Source: Mycolicibacterium peregrinum (GTDB taxonomy: Bacteria; Actinomycetota; Actinomycetes; Mycobacteriales; Mycobacteriaceae). Taken from it: a stretch of DNA of 64,000 nucleotides. A model generated the notes under the pieces. The model did no database searches. It saw only the letters and a program-made list of their open reading frames with translations, and was not told the origin of the DNA. This document shows, piece by piece, positions 24,045-32,510 of this stretch. The stretch covers positions 1 through 64,000 of the forward strand of contig NZ_LZSY01000065.1 in NCBI RefSeq assembly GCF_001665625.1. Reading direction: 5' to 3'. Numbering within the stretch: the first letter of the stretch is position 1; every line of letters starts with the position of its first letter. The position numbers were made by a program, and so were the translations under genes.

Positions 24045-26540
24045 GTGCCATCGATACCTTCGATGCCAGTCCCGGAGGCTGACGAAACATACCCGCGGCC
24101 GGCCGGCGAGGCCGCACAAGCCCTCGTCTGGGCGCAGTGGCCAAACTTGACTGACGGCCACTTCAAGGCGCTCATAGCGCAGCAACAGAAATACGCCGAC
24201 CTCTGCAGCGACCACACCGATGCGACGATGCGCGATGCACAAACCCAGGCCGACCTCCTTGTTGGAGAGGCCGGCGATGCCAATCAACAGCTTCTGCTGA
24301 AGATGGCCACCCACGCCGCTGACGGCAAGGCCCACTTCGAATCCAAAGTCTCGGCAGCCAAGCAATATTGGGCCATCACCAACGGAGTGAAGATCGACCT
24401 GACCCGTATCGCCGATGCCGCGCAGAAAGAGTGGGACACCGCAAAAACAGTGCCGGGCGGAACCGCAGTCGTAACGGCAACCTACGCGCCAGAAGTCGAA
24501 ACCATCATCGACGGCGCACTCACCGACATCGCCAAGGTCCCTGCCCCCACGCCGCTTCCAGCGCCCCCCACCGGCAACGGCTCCAATGTCGACGCCCTCG
24601 ACAACAAGACGAAGAAGAAGGAAGGCGACGGCGACAAGGAGCACGAGAAAGCCGACTCCAAGAAGAAGATGGCCAAACCTTCGGACGAGAACGACCATCA
24701 TCTTCCCGGCAGCGATAAGCCCTACGTCAATACCGAGAACCCCGGCGCCTCGGCCGATGGACAGCCGGGGGCTACTCAGCTACCCGATTCGGCCGGGGAT
24801 AATGCTGGCTCTGTACCGGGAGTCGACGCGCGGCCGACGATGCCGACAATTGGGGACACTGGGCAACCTGCACGCCAGCTTCCCTCCATGCCAAGCCTTC
24901 CGGCGTCGCCGCTAGGAAGTAGCTCAGGTTCGAGTGGTGGGCCTGGTTCTGGGCTTGGCGGATTGGGCTCGGGTGGCAACAGTTTGGCTTCGGCGTTCAA
25001 GCCGCCTGCGACCCCTTCTTTCCCAGCGTCGAGTGTAGGTACGTCGCCGGCCTCGGCTTTTCCGAAGGTGCCTCCTCCGGATAGTTTTGTGTCGGGTTTG
25101 TCGAACGCGGGGAGTAGTTTTCAGTCCGGGGTTGCGTCGGGTATGGGCGCGTCTGGTGCGGTGCCTTCGTCTCAGTATGCTCAGCCGCTCGCTCCTATGC
25201 CCGTGCAGCAGCCTGTTGTGGCTTCGCCGAGCGGGTTTTCTGGTCCTGCGGGCGCTGGGGCGATCAGTGCGGCTGATGGCGGTTCGGTTGCTGGTGGCGG
25301 CACGCATGGTGCGCCGGTCGGTGGTGGCACACCGATGGGTGGGGGTGGGATGATGCCGCCTCCTGCGGCGGCCGGTGGCCAGCCGTTGGCGCCGTATAGT
25401 CCGCCCGCTTCTTCTGCACCGGGTGGTGCGCCGGTTTCTAGTGGTCCGGCGTCGACGGCGGGTGCCGCGCCGGCGGCCCCGGCTGCCGCGCCAGGTGGCG
25501 CGGGTAGTCCGGCGGTTGTTGCGGGGAATTCGAGCTCGGCGGCCGCAGGGGCGACGCTTGCCTCGACGACGGAGGCTAATCCGGATATTGCGATGGCCAC
25601 GCGGGTTCTTGCGGGGCTGGTGCGTGGTTCTCAGCCTGTTGGGGAGGTGTTGCAGAGTCCGGTGTCGTGGGCTGTGGCGGTGTTGCGTACGCCTACTGGT
25701 CCGCAGACAGTTGTGGCTAGCAGTGTGGGTGGGGGCGGGTATGTTCCGGTCACGGTGTTTTTGCCTGTGACTGTTCGGTTGGCGGTGGTTGATTCGGCGT
25801 TGCCCATCGGGTGGGCTGGCGAGTGGATGGGCTCGCAGCAGCCGTCGGCTATCTTGGCGGCGCATTTTGAGCGGTTGTCGGAAGTGGTTAGCGGGGTTCG
25901 CGTTTCAGCGATCGTCACGTCGGAGATGTGGCCCAAGCGCCCTCGGTGCGGTGGGGATTTCGTCGCGGTTCGGCAGATCGATATTTTGCAGGCCCTGGCG
26001 GAGCCTCCTGTACTTGATGCGGGGCATCAGCATCGTTTGGCGGCGACGGATTTGGCTTTGACTTCTCGGTTGGCGAGCTTGGGGCGCAGTTTTACTCCCG
26101 ATGTCGCGCAGCGGGCGACTGCGGAGTTGGCGGTGCGCTTGACGGAGTCGGTGTTGCGTGCGGCGTCGGAGCCAGATGAGACGGGGCAGCGACTTTGTGG
26201 GCCCGCAGAAGAGAAGCTGTGGCAGGCAATTCGGTCGAACACGATCGGTGAGTCTGACTGGGGCGCGTGGGCCAGCGGTTTGGATACGGCCGTGCAGGTG
26301 CCCGAGATGCACGCGCCGCGCGACCCGGGCTCGTCGGCCGAATCGGTGAACGCGCGGATGTGGTATCGGCATTATTACCGGGCGGGCCGTGTGGCTGAGT
26401 TGTTGAGCTGTTGGGATTCCCGCCGGCCGTCGATGGGCGTGTGGGATGTGGCGTATTGCGGCGTCGCGGCGGGGTTCGGGTCTGAGGTGGCCTCGGCGGT
26501 GGCCGAGGTTGAGCATGAGCAGCGCATGCGCCAGTCGTAG
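24045..26540 (+). CDS. large EspK-like ESX-associated protein
   Basis: 831 residues in three parts: a helical N-terminal domain (about 1-165), a long charged then Pro/Gly/Ser-rich linker (170-505), and a C-terminal globular region of about 320 residues (ANPDIAMATRVLAGLVRGSQ, then SVNARMWYRHYYRAGRV). The C-terminal part resembles the DUF5632/DUF5631-type region of EspK-like proteins (match from memory, not searched). GTG 24045 starts 11 bases after the previous stop; ATG 24063 is possible. Codons in the last 1,500 bases favour T and G at third positions, unlike the C-rich first 850 bases, suggesting a chimeric history. Confidence 0.55.
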   Translation: MPSIPSMPVPEADETYPRPAGEAAQALVWAQWPNLTDGHFKALIAQQQKYADLCSDHTDATMRDAQTQADLLVGEAGDANQQLLLKMATHAADGKAHFESKVSAAKQYWAITNGVKIDLTRIADAAQKEWDTAKTVPGGTAVVTATYAPEVETIIDGALTDIAKVPAPTPLPAPPTGNGSNVDALDNKTKKKEGDGDKEHEKADSKKKMAKPSDENDHHLPGSDKPYVNTENPGASADGQPGATQLPDSAGDNAGSVPGVDARPTMPTIGDTGQPARQLPSMPSLPASPLGSSSGSSGGPGSGLGGLGSGGNSLASAFKPPATPSFPASSVGTSPASAFPKVPPPDSFVSGLSNAGSSFQSGVASGMGASGAVPSSQYAQPLAPMPVQQPVVASPSGFSGPAGAGAISAADGGSVAGGGTHGAPVGGGTPMGGGGMMPPPAAAGGQPLAPYSPPASSAPGGAPVSSGPASTAGAAPAAPAAAPGGAGSPAVVAGNSSSAAAGATLASTTEANPDIAMATRVLAGLVRGSQPVGEVLQSPVSWAVAVLRTPTGPQTVVASSVGGGGYVPVTVFLPVTVRLAVVDSALPIGWAGEWMGSQQPSAILAAHFERLSEVVSGVRVSAIVTSEMWPKRPRCGGDFVAVRQIDILQALAEPPVLDAGHQHRLAATDLALTSRLASLGRSFTPDVAQRATAELAVRLTESVLRAASEPDETGQRLCGPAEEKLWQAIRSNTIGESDWGAWASGLDTAVQVPEMHAPRDPGSSAESVNARMWYRHYYRAGRVAELLSCWDSRRPSMGVWDVAYCGVAAGFGSEVASAVAEVEHEQRMRQS

Positions 26541-26620
26541 TCGAGTTTGTGTGTGTCGGGGAATTTCTGCAGGTGGGCGGTGAGGTGCTTTGTGCACTCA
26601 CCGCCCGATTGCTTCATATC

Positions 26621-26650
26621 TGTTCACGTATGACTTATGGTGTGTAATAT
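26621..26650 (+). promoter_or_regulatory. candidate promoter of the second ESX transcript
   Basis: GTTCAC (26622-26627), 17 bp, then TAATAT (26645-26650) preceded by TGTG. The -35 lies inside TGTTCACGTA, a box that recurs at other promoters of this window. It would drive the genes from 26693. Confidence 0.5.
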
Positions 26651-26692
26651 ACGCAATAGGCGCGTGGAGGTGCGTCAAGGAAGGGGCCGAGC

Positions 26693-26983
26693 GTGACTGT
26701 TGCAGGTTCAGACGAAACCGATGTTCCTGCCACGAAGGTGGTTGCCACGGCGGTGTCGGCAAAGCGCACCCTGATGGCCGAGGTTGACCAGAACGGATTC
26801 GTGGTTGGGATTCGGGTTCTCAGTGATGCTGTGCGGCAGTGGGATTCGTGGACGCTGGGCGAGAATGCGGTGGCTGTCGCTGCGGTGGCGCGGGATCGGT
26901 ACTTGGCGAACCAGCCTCACAACGAAGCCACCTATCCGACTCATCAGTCCGTCGCGGCCGACGAGCGTCGGCTCAAGTTCTAG
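26693..26983 (+). CDS. small YbaB-like ESX-associated protein
   Basis: 96 residues. TLMAEVDQNGFVVGIRVLSD followed by an Ala/Val-rich helix suggests a short YbaB-like alpha/beta unit. GTG 26693 is the likely start after GGGGCCGAGC. First gene after the promoter at 26621-26650 and 15 bp upstream of the next gene. Confidence 0.5.
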   Translation: MTVAGSDETDVPATKVVATAVSAKRTLMAEVDQNGFVVGIRVLSDAVRQWDSWTLGENAVAVAAVARDRYLANQPHNEATYPTHQSVAADERRLKF

Positions 26984-26998
26984 AAAGGGTCGCTGTAG

Positions 26999-28546
26999 AT
27001 GACTGAGTGGAGCCTGATCAGCGATGTGGTGAGCCGGGTGGTCGGCGGCGTCACGCTCGGACCGGCGGGGGCGATTTTCAATCCGATCGGTATGGGTGTC
27101 AAGGGCATTGAGGGAATGCTTGGCGGTGGTGATCACCCGGCCGAGCGGACGTATGCAGGCGGCGGGGGCCGCTTCGGCGGGGGTGAGCCAAATGCTGCGC
27201 CAGCAGCCGGGCAGGCACCGCCGGCGCCCGCGGAACAGCCAGAACCGCCCAATACCGAGCAGAACAGCGGTGCTGCGGCGACAGCGGCCTCGGCCGATGC
27301 TGCCGAGTTGGACAAGCTGATGAAGCAGCTCGCTGAGCTCGACAAGAAGGCTGCAGCCACCGTTGATGCCGTGCACGCCTCCGGAGAGGCGAGCAAGCAG
27401 GCACTGCAGGATGTGGCTCGCGATGTCGACGCGAAAATCAAGGAGCTGGGCCCTCGGTTGAACACTGGCGAGGGGCAGCAGGAGCTGCGCGACTATCTCA
27501 AGGAACGACTGTCTTCGGCCAAGCAGGTGATCGAAAAGCAGATTGCTGATGCCGAGGCCAAGGCCCGAGAGACCCAAGAGCTCGCAAACCGCTATGCGGA
27601 GATCGGCGGCGGGGGAGAAGGGACCGGCGAGGGCGGTAACGGCGGGGGCAACGGTGGCGCCGGTAGCGGTGGTACTCCGGTTGAGACCACGCCGGCGTCG
27701 ACGCCATCAGCCGTCCCGGCAGGCAACCAGGCTCCGACCGGAGCATCGCCGTTCGGCTCGGGGATGATGCCTGCCGGCATGCCCATGTCTATGCCGTCGC
27801 TGCCGTCGTTTGGTGGGGGTGGGATGCCCGGGATGGGTGGCTTCGGTGATCCGCTGTCGGCGTTGAGCGGCCTGGGTGGGAATCCGGCTGGCGGCGAGAC
27901 TCCTCAGTTGCAGGATCAGCAAACTGGCGCCGGTGATGACGGCAAGGCCGCCAGCGATGGTGTGCAGTTGCACGACAACCAATCTGACCATGGCGGTTCG
28001 GGCAGTGACGACCATGGCGGGTCAGATGGAAAATCCGAGTCGGGCGACGGTCAGGACCAGGGAACGCATCCGGCGGGTGATCAGGGTGCTGCTGGCGGTG
28101 ATCACGCGGCCGGTGGTGGTGCCGGTGCGCATACACCTGGCGGCTCTGGCACACAGGTTGAGTATGTCGACGACAAGGGAAATGAAGTGAAGACAGATGC
28201 TCGCACCGAGCAGGCGGCCGCTGCAGTACGGGCCCATATGAATGGCGCGAGTGTGGCCGAGAGCTACGCAGATCAGAAGATCGATCTGCCGCCGCCCGGG
28301 AGCCCGATCACTGACCCGAAGATGATGGTTCCGCCCAACATGCTCAAGGCCGGGGATGTCGGTGTGTTCAAGGACCATCTGGTGATGGCGTTGGGCAACA
28401 ACAAGGTGTATGTGTCCGGGCAGGTGCAACCGCTGGACAGCATCAGCTCCGGCCCTGATTTCCTGGCCTGGATCGATCCGACCGCCGGCGCACAGAACGG
28501 TGGTCATGCGCCGGCAACTGCACCTGCGAATCCGAACGTGACCTAG
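26999..28546 (+). CDS. ESX-associated coiled-coil protein with Gly-rich linker
   Basis: 515 residues. N-terminal 35 residues are hydrophobic and Gly-rich (VVGGVTLGPAGAIFNPIGMG). A coiled coil spans about 95-200 (LDKLMKQLAELDKKAAATVD), followed by a Gly/Met/Asp-rich linker and a C-terminal domain of about 120 residues (LKAGDVGVFKDHLVMALGN) that resembles a small beta-rich unit. Met/Pro/Gly repeats (MPMSMPSLPSF) also occur in the next protein, so the two may be related. Possible secreted or surface factor; function unknown. Confidence 0.5.
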   Translation: MTEWSLISDVVSRVVGGVTLGPAGAIFNPIGMGVKGIEGMLGGGDHPAERTYAGGGGRFGGGEPNAAPAAGQAPPAPAEQPEPPNTEQNSGAAATAASADAAELDKLMKQLAELDKKAAATVDAVHASGEASKQALQDVARDVDAKIKELGPRLNTGEGQQELRDYLKERLSSAKQVIEKQIADAEAKARETQELANRYAEIGGGGEGTGEGGNGGGNGGAGSGGTPVETTPASTPSAVPAGNQAPTGASPFGSGMMPAGMPMSMPSLPSFGGGGMPGMGGFGDPLSALSGLGGNPAGGETPQLQDQQTGAGDDGKAASDGVQLHDNQSDHGGSGSDDHGGSDGKSESGDGQDQGTHPAGDQGAAGGDHAAGGGAGAHTPGGSGTQVEYVDDKGNEVKTDARTEQAAAAVRAHMNGASVAESYADQKIDLPPPGSPITDPKMMVPPNMLKAGDVGVFKDHLVMALGNNKVYVSGQVQPLDSISSGPDFLAWIDPTAGAQNGGHAPATAPANPNVT

Positions 28547-28641
28547 GCCGCGCCATGATGAGGCCGCCACGTGATGACGCAGCTCCCGACCTCAACAGGT
28601 CGGTGGGCGCTGCCGCCGCAGCTCGAACAGGTTGGTAGCCC

Positions 28642-29763
28642 ATGAGTTTGGAGGGGTTTGTGCGGGCGTCGGGGGCGGTGATGGGCTCGGCGCGGGAGGC
28701 TTTCGGTCCTGGTGGCGCAGCGGTTCCGGCGCGCGGCGGGGTGGGTGTGTTGCCGGGCGGGCCCGCGGCCTCGGGTGCAGCCGCTGACGGGTTCGACGAC
28801 GAGACCCGCCAGGTCGGTGCTCACGTGAGTGCGTTGAGTGAGCACGACGCGGCCAGTGACGCCGATCTGGCTCAGGCAGTCGCTGCGGCCGGTGTGGGGC
28901 GTGAGCGTATGGATTCAGTCATCGCCGCGGCGGTCGGTGACGTCGAGCGACTGGGCATGTCGACCAACACTTATGCGGGTCAGCGTGCGTTGGTCGATGC
29001 GATCACTCGGCGGCTGGAGGAGTCGAAGTCGACTCTGCAGCAATCGCATTCAGATGCCACTACTCGCGCGGCCAGCGCCGACACCACGGCTGCGGGCTAT
29101 AACGGCATCGGCACTCAGACAACGCCGGCGTCGATGCTGGGCGCGGGCGGTATGCCTGCGGGGGCACCGTCGATGCCGATGCTGCCGTCGATGCCGATGC
29201 CCTCGGGGATGGGCATGCCCATGATGGGCGGCGGCCTTCCCCTGGCACCCCTAACCAACCTGGCCAGCATGCTCGGCGGAGGGACATCGTCGGCACTAGC
29301 CGGCGCGGGAAGCATTCCCGAAAGCGCAGTGAAGACTGCGGCCACCGCGGTTCCTGCCGGCGCATTGGGCCCGGGCAGAGGGTCTGAAAAGGGACTGCAG
29401 CGGTACACGGTTCTGATGAACAGGGCTGTCTCGGCAGCGTTTCCAGAGATCACCGATATCGGTGGTGTACGGGCGGATTCATTGAAGTGGCACCCGCAGG
29501 GATTGGCCTTGGATTTCATGATTCCCAACCCCACCAGCCCAGGCGGTGTGGCATTGGGCAACCGGGTCGTGGATTTCATCTTGAAGCACAACGACAAGTT
29601 TCATGTCGACCACGTCATCTGGCGGCAAATGATGTATGGCACAGACGGTTCCGTTCGCAAGATGGAAGACCGCGGCGGCATGACCGCCAACCACTACGAC
29701 CACGTTCATGCGGCGACGCAAGGTGGCGGGTATCCAACAGGGGGAGAGGTGTACAGCTTGTGA
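28642..29763 (+). CDS. putative secreted peptidoglycan peptidase (VanY/ARB-07466-like)
   Basis: 373 residues. The N-terminal 150 residues are helical (DUF4226-like) and a Met/Pro/Gly linker follows. The C-terminal 120 residues carry a metallopeptidase-like pattern: HPQGLALDF (His284, Asp291), HVDHVIWRQ, and NHYDHVHAA (His354, His356). This matches the zinc ligands of the mycobacterial ARB-07466-type domain related to D,D-carboxypeptidases. No Sec signal is seen, so ESX export is a plausible route. It sits directly before eccB; local cell-wall remodelling around the secretion pore is my inference. Confidence 0.65.
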   Translation: MSLEGFVRASGAVMGSAREAFGPGGAAVPARGGVGVLPGGPAASGAAADGFDDETRQVGAHVSALSEHDAASDADLAQAVAAAGVGRERMDSVIAAAVGDVERLGMSTNTYAGQRALVDAITRRLEESKSTLQQSHSDATTRAASADTTAAGYNGIGTQTTPASMLGAGGMPAGAPSMPMLPSMPMPSGMGMPMMGGGLPLAPLTNLASMLGGGTSSALAGAGSIPESAVKTAATAVPAGALGPGRGSEKGLQRYTVLMNRAVSAAFPEITDIGGVRADSLKWHPQGLALDFMIPNPTSPGGVALGNRVVDFILKHNDKFHVDHVIWRQMMYGTDGSVRKMEDRGGMTANHYDHVHAATQGGGYPTGGEVYSL

Positions 29764-29825
29764 TCGCGTTTCAAGAGATGTTGCGGCCCAGCGGTCGCGA
29801 CGGTTGCGGCAAGGTGGGCTAGGTC

Positions 29826-31325
29826 ATGCCACTCAATTATGCGTCCATGGAGCAGGTTTCAGGCTGGCGCTTTCTGTGGCATCGGCTGTCGGTGGCGGTC
29901 GGACGCTGGAATGTGCGGCTGATTCACGACCCGTCTAAGAACTCCCAAGCCGCCTACCTCGTCGGGTTTGTCGCTGCTGGACTTGTGCTTGCACTGTGCT
30001 TTGTGTTGGCCTGGATTCGGCCTGTCGGCCAGATCGGCACGTCAACCATTCTGATAGACCGGGCCACTGGGGCACGCTGGGTCAAGGTGGGCGGGGTGAT
30101 GCATCCGGCGTTGAATCTGGCCTCGGCCCGCCTCATTGTCGGCCAGGCTGAGGCACCAAAGATGGTGCCGATGGGCGAGATCCGCAAGAGTCCGATTGGG
30201 CCGGCCGTGGGCATCATGGGTGCACCTGACGACCTGTCGGTGCGCACACCGGCCCAGACCGGGTGGACATTGTGTGATCGACTGGGCTCTACCGGCTCTC
30301 AGGTGATACCGAAGGTGACTATCGTGGCGGGACCGCCGACGTTGGGTGACTGGTCGCAGATGATGCGCTCGCCGCAGGCGGTGCTGATGACGTATGCCGG
30401 TGACGTGTATGTGGTCACTGACGGACATCGTTCGAAGATTGACTTGGCCGATAAACCGGTGACCTTAGCGCTGGGCTTGCCAGTGGGCGATCTTCACCCC
30501 GCTCCCATGTCCCGTGCGATGTATGAGGCGTTGCCGCCGACGGCACCCCTGCGGGTTCCGGAGGTGCCCAACCCTGGCGGCCCAGTAGCCTTCGCGACGG
30601 CGAAGCTGCCGTTGGTGTCGGGCAGCGTGGTGCGTGTCCAAGACGCCTCCGGTAGCGATGAGTTTTTCATCGCAATACCCGCTGGGATGCAGCGGGTTCC
30701 GGCCACTGTGGCCACAATGATGCTTAACGCCGGCATGGGCAATGGTGGACAGGTGCTGACTGCCAGCGCCACCGAGATTGCTTCTCTGCCGCAGGCCACC
30801 GGATTCGATGTGTCCATCTACCCGGCAACCCACCTTGAACTGTTGGACAAGGCCGCCGAACCGGTGACGTGCGTGTCGTGGCGCAAAGGTAGCGGTGAGC
30901 CGCAGGCGCAGGTGAGCACGATCTCGGGTCGTCGCCTTCCCATTCCGGTGCAGGACGACAAACGGCTGATCTCGCTGGTGACCGGTGGCGAGAACGTGGC
31001 AGACGCGGTCTATATCGGAAGCGATGCAGCCAACTTCGTGCAGGTAACGGGTGTCGAAGACGATTCGCCGCGACGCGAAAGCATGTGGTTCATCACCGAC
31101 ACAGGTGTGCGCTTCGGGGTGTCTGCGACAGGCAACAACGATACTGACACCCGTAAGGCGTTGGGATTGACTGAGGCTCCGCAACCGGCCCCGTGGGCGG
31201 TTGTCCGCTGGCTTCCGGCAGGACCGGTGTTGTCCAAAGAAGCCGCGATGGTCGAGCACGACACATTCGCCAAGGATCCTATGGCTGCGCCGTTACCTGC
31301 GCCCCCGACTGGAGATCAGCCATGA
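29826..31325 (+). CDS. eccB: ESX membrane component EccB
   Basis: 499 residues. Short cytosolic N-terminus with the EccB hallmark (YASMEQVSGWRFLWHRLSVA), one membrane helix at about 42-64 (AAYLVGFVAAGLVLALCFVL), and a large periplasmic domain of R1-R4 repeats around a core. Conserved PVGQIG and SWRKGSGEPQ segments are present, and Cys in CDRLG and VTCVSW likely pair. EccB is part of the inner-membrane pore complex with EccC, EccD and EccE. It overlaps eccCa by four bases (ATGA). Confidence 0.95.
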   Translation: MPLNYASMEQVSGWRFLWHRLSVAVGRWNVRLIHDPSKNSQAAYLVGFVAAGLVLALCFVLAWIRPVGQIGTSTILIDRATGARWVKVGGVMHPALNLASARLIVGQAEAPKMVPMGEIRKSPIGPAVGIMGAPDDLSVRTPAQTGWTLCDRLGSTGSQVIPKVTIVAGPPTLGDWSQMMRSPQAVLMTYAGDVYVVTDGHRSKIDLADKPVTLALGLPVGDLHPAPMSRAMYEALPPTAPLRVPEVPNPGGPVAFATAKLPLVSGSVVRVQDASGSDEFFIAIPAGMQRVPATVATMMLNAGMGNGGQVLTASATEIASLPQATGFDVSIYPATHLELLDKAAEPVTCVSWRKGSGEPQAQVSTISGRRLPIPVQDDKRLISLVTGGENVADAVYIGSDAANFVQVTGVEDDSPRRESMWFITDTGVRFGVSATGNNDTDTRKALGLTEAPQPAPWAVVRWLPAGPVLSKEAAMVEHDTFAKDPMAAPLPAPPTGDQP

Positions 31326-32509
31326 CGAAAATCGGCCATCGAGTCCAGTCGACCCCCGCGCCGTCCTTGGACCCCAAGACCATCACCGTCGACAACCCGC
31401 TGTCCTATGAACGGGTGCCGCAGTCACGCGTTCCTACCTGGGTGTGGGTTCTTCTGTTCGTCGGCGCCGCGGTGGCGCTGATGGTTCTGCTATACAAAAG
31501 TGGCGCAAAGCAACTCAGTATGGGTGGATTCATCATCTTTCCGATCATGGTCATATCCATGATCGCGATGCTGCGCAACCGCGCCGGGGGCGCCGATAAG
31601 TCGAAACGGCCCGCAGCGCTCAATCAGCGGCGTGCTGACTACCAGCGCAAGCTCGATGCCTTACGGTCGGGGCTTCATGCCGACGCCTGGGAACAGGCCC
31701 GTGAAATCGCTTACCACCATCCCGACCCGCGTAGTGGATCGTTGACAACATTGGTGGGCAGTGGGCGAATGTTTGAGAGAGCGCCCGACCGGCACAATTT
31801 CGGGCACGTTCGCATCGGCCTGGGCCTGACCCGGATCAACACCATCATCACCCCACCGGACAACGTGCCACCAGAAGAGAGTCGCGAATCCGTCACGGCG
31901 ATAGCAGCACGAGATTTTCTGCTGTCGCAGAACGTGATTCACGATGTTCCTCGGCCCCTGCACTTGTGGGACGAGGCTGGCTGGTCACTGTTTTGGGAAG
32001 GCCAGGACCAACGCGACATCGTGCAAGGCTGGCTTCGGGCACTGGTCTCGCAGCTGTGCGTTTTCCACAGCCCCGCAACTGCCGACGCAGCTGACCCCGA
32101 TGCGGCTGGCGGCATACGGCTAGCGATCATCACCGACGACCCCCAGGCGTGGGAAGCGGCCAAATGGTTGCCGCACACCGCAGATCCCGAGCTGGTCGAC
32201 GCCTCGGGGCCCGTCAGACTGATCTTCAACGATGTGGCCAGCTTCATGAATCGGTTTGGCGAGGACCTCAGCGAACGTCAACCGTGGAGGTTGCGGACAG
32301 AGGGCTCCGAGGAGCCCACAAGCTGGCTGGTGGTCGTGGTCGACTACCCGGACGCCAGCTGCACGCCAATTCTGGGTGACAGAGGAAAGTTCGGGGTAGC
32401 GGTGATCGAAGCAACCGGCGACGAGAACAGCATTCTGGCCAATCCCCAGTCGGCGTTTTTCCTCGACGATTCGGGCAATCTTCTCCGCGCAGCCAAGGAG
32501 GTCCACTGA
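31322..32509 (+). CDS. eccCa: EccCa: membrane and pre-ATPase half of split EccC
   Basis: 395 residues. Two membrane helices (about 39-61 VPTWVWVLLFVGAAVALMVL, and 69-88) are followed by the stalk and DUF-type domain of EccC, ending before the first P-loop. It has no Walker A. In ESX-1 the EccCa protein also carries ATPase 1; here the split lies earlier. I chose ATG 31322, overlapping the eccB stop; the longer in-frame extension to 31193 lies inside eccB. It ends one base before eccCb, so both halves are probably made together. Confidence 0.9.
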   Translation: MTKIGHRVQSTPAPSLDPKTITVDNPLSYERVPQSRVPTWVWVLLFVGAAVALMVLLYKSGAKQLSMGGFIIFPIMVISMIAMLRNRAGGADKSKRPAALNQRRADYQRKLDALRSGLHADAWEQAREIAYHHPDPRSGSLTTLVGSGRMFERAPDRHNFGHVRIGLGLTRINTIITPPDNVPPEESRESVTAIAARDFLLSQNVIHDVPRPLHLWDEAGWSLFWEGQDQRDIVQGWLRALVSQLCVFHSPATADAADPDAAGGIRLAIITDDPQAWEAAKWLPHTADPELVDASGPVRLIFNDVASFMNRFGEDLSERQPWRLRTEGSEEPTSWLVVVVDYPDASCTPILGDRGKFGVAVIEATGDENSILANPQSAFFLDDSGNLLRAAKEVH

Positions 32510-32510
32510 C

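Noticed and set aside
28555..28638. 27-residue frame before the peptidase gene
   Set aside because: No Shine-Dalgarno, no overlap with the next start, and composition is not informative; insufficient support.
31193..31321. Longer start for eccCa
   Set aside because: It lies inside eccB in another frame; ATG 31322 gives the expected ATGA overlap.
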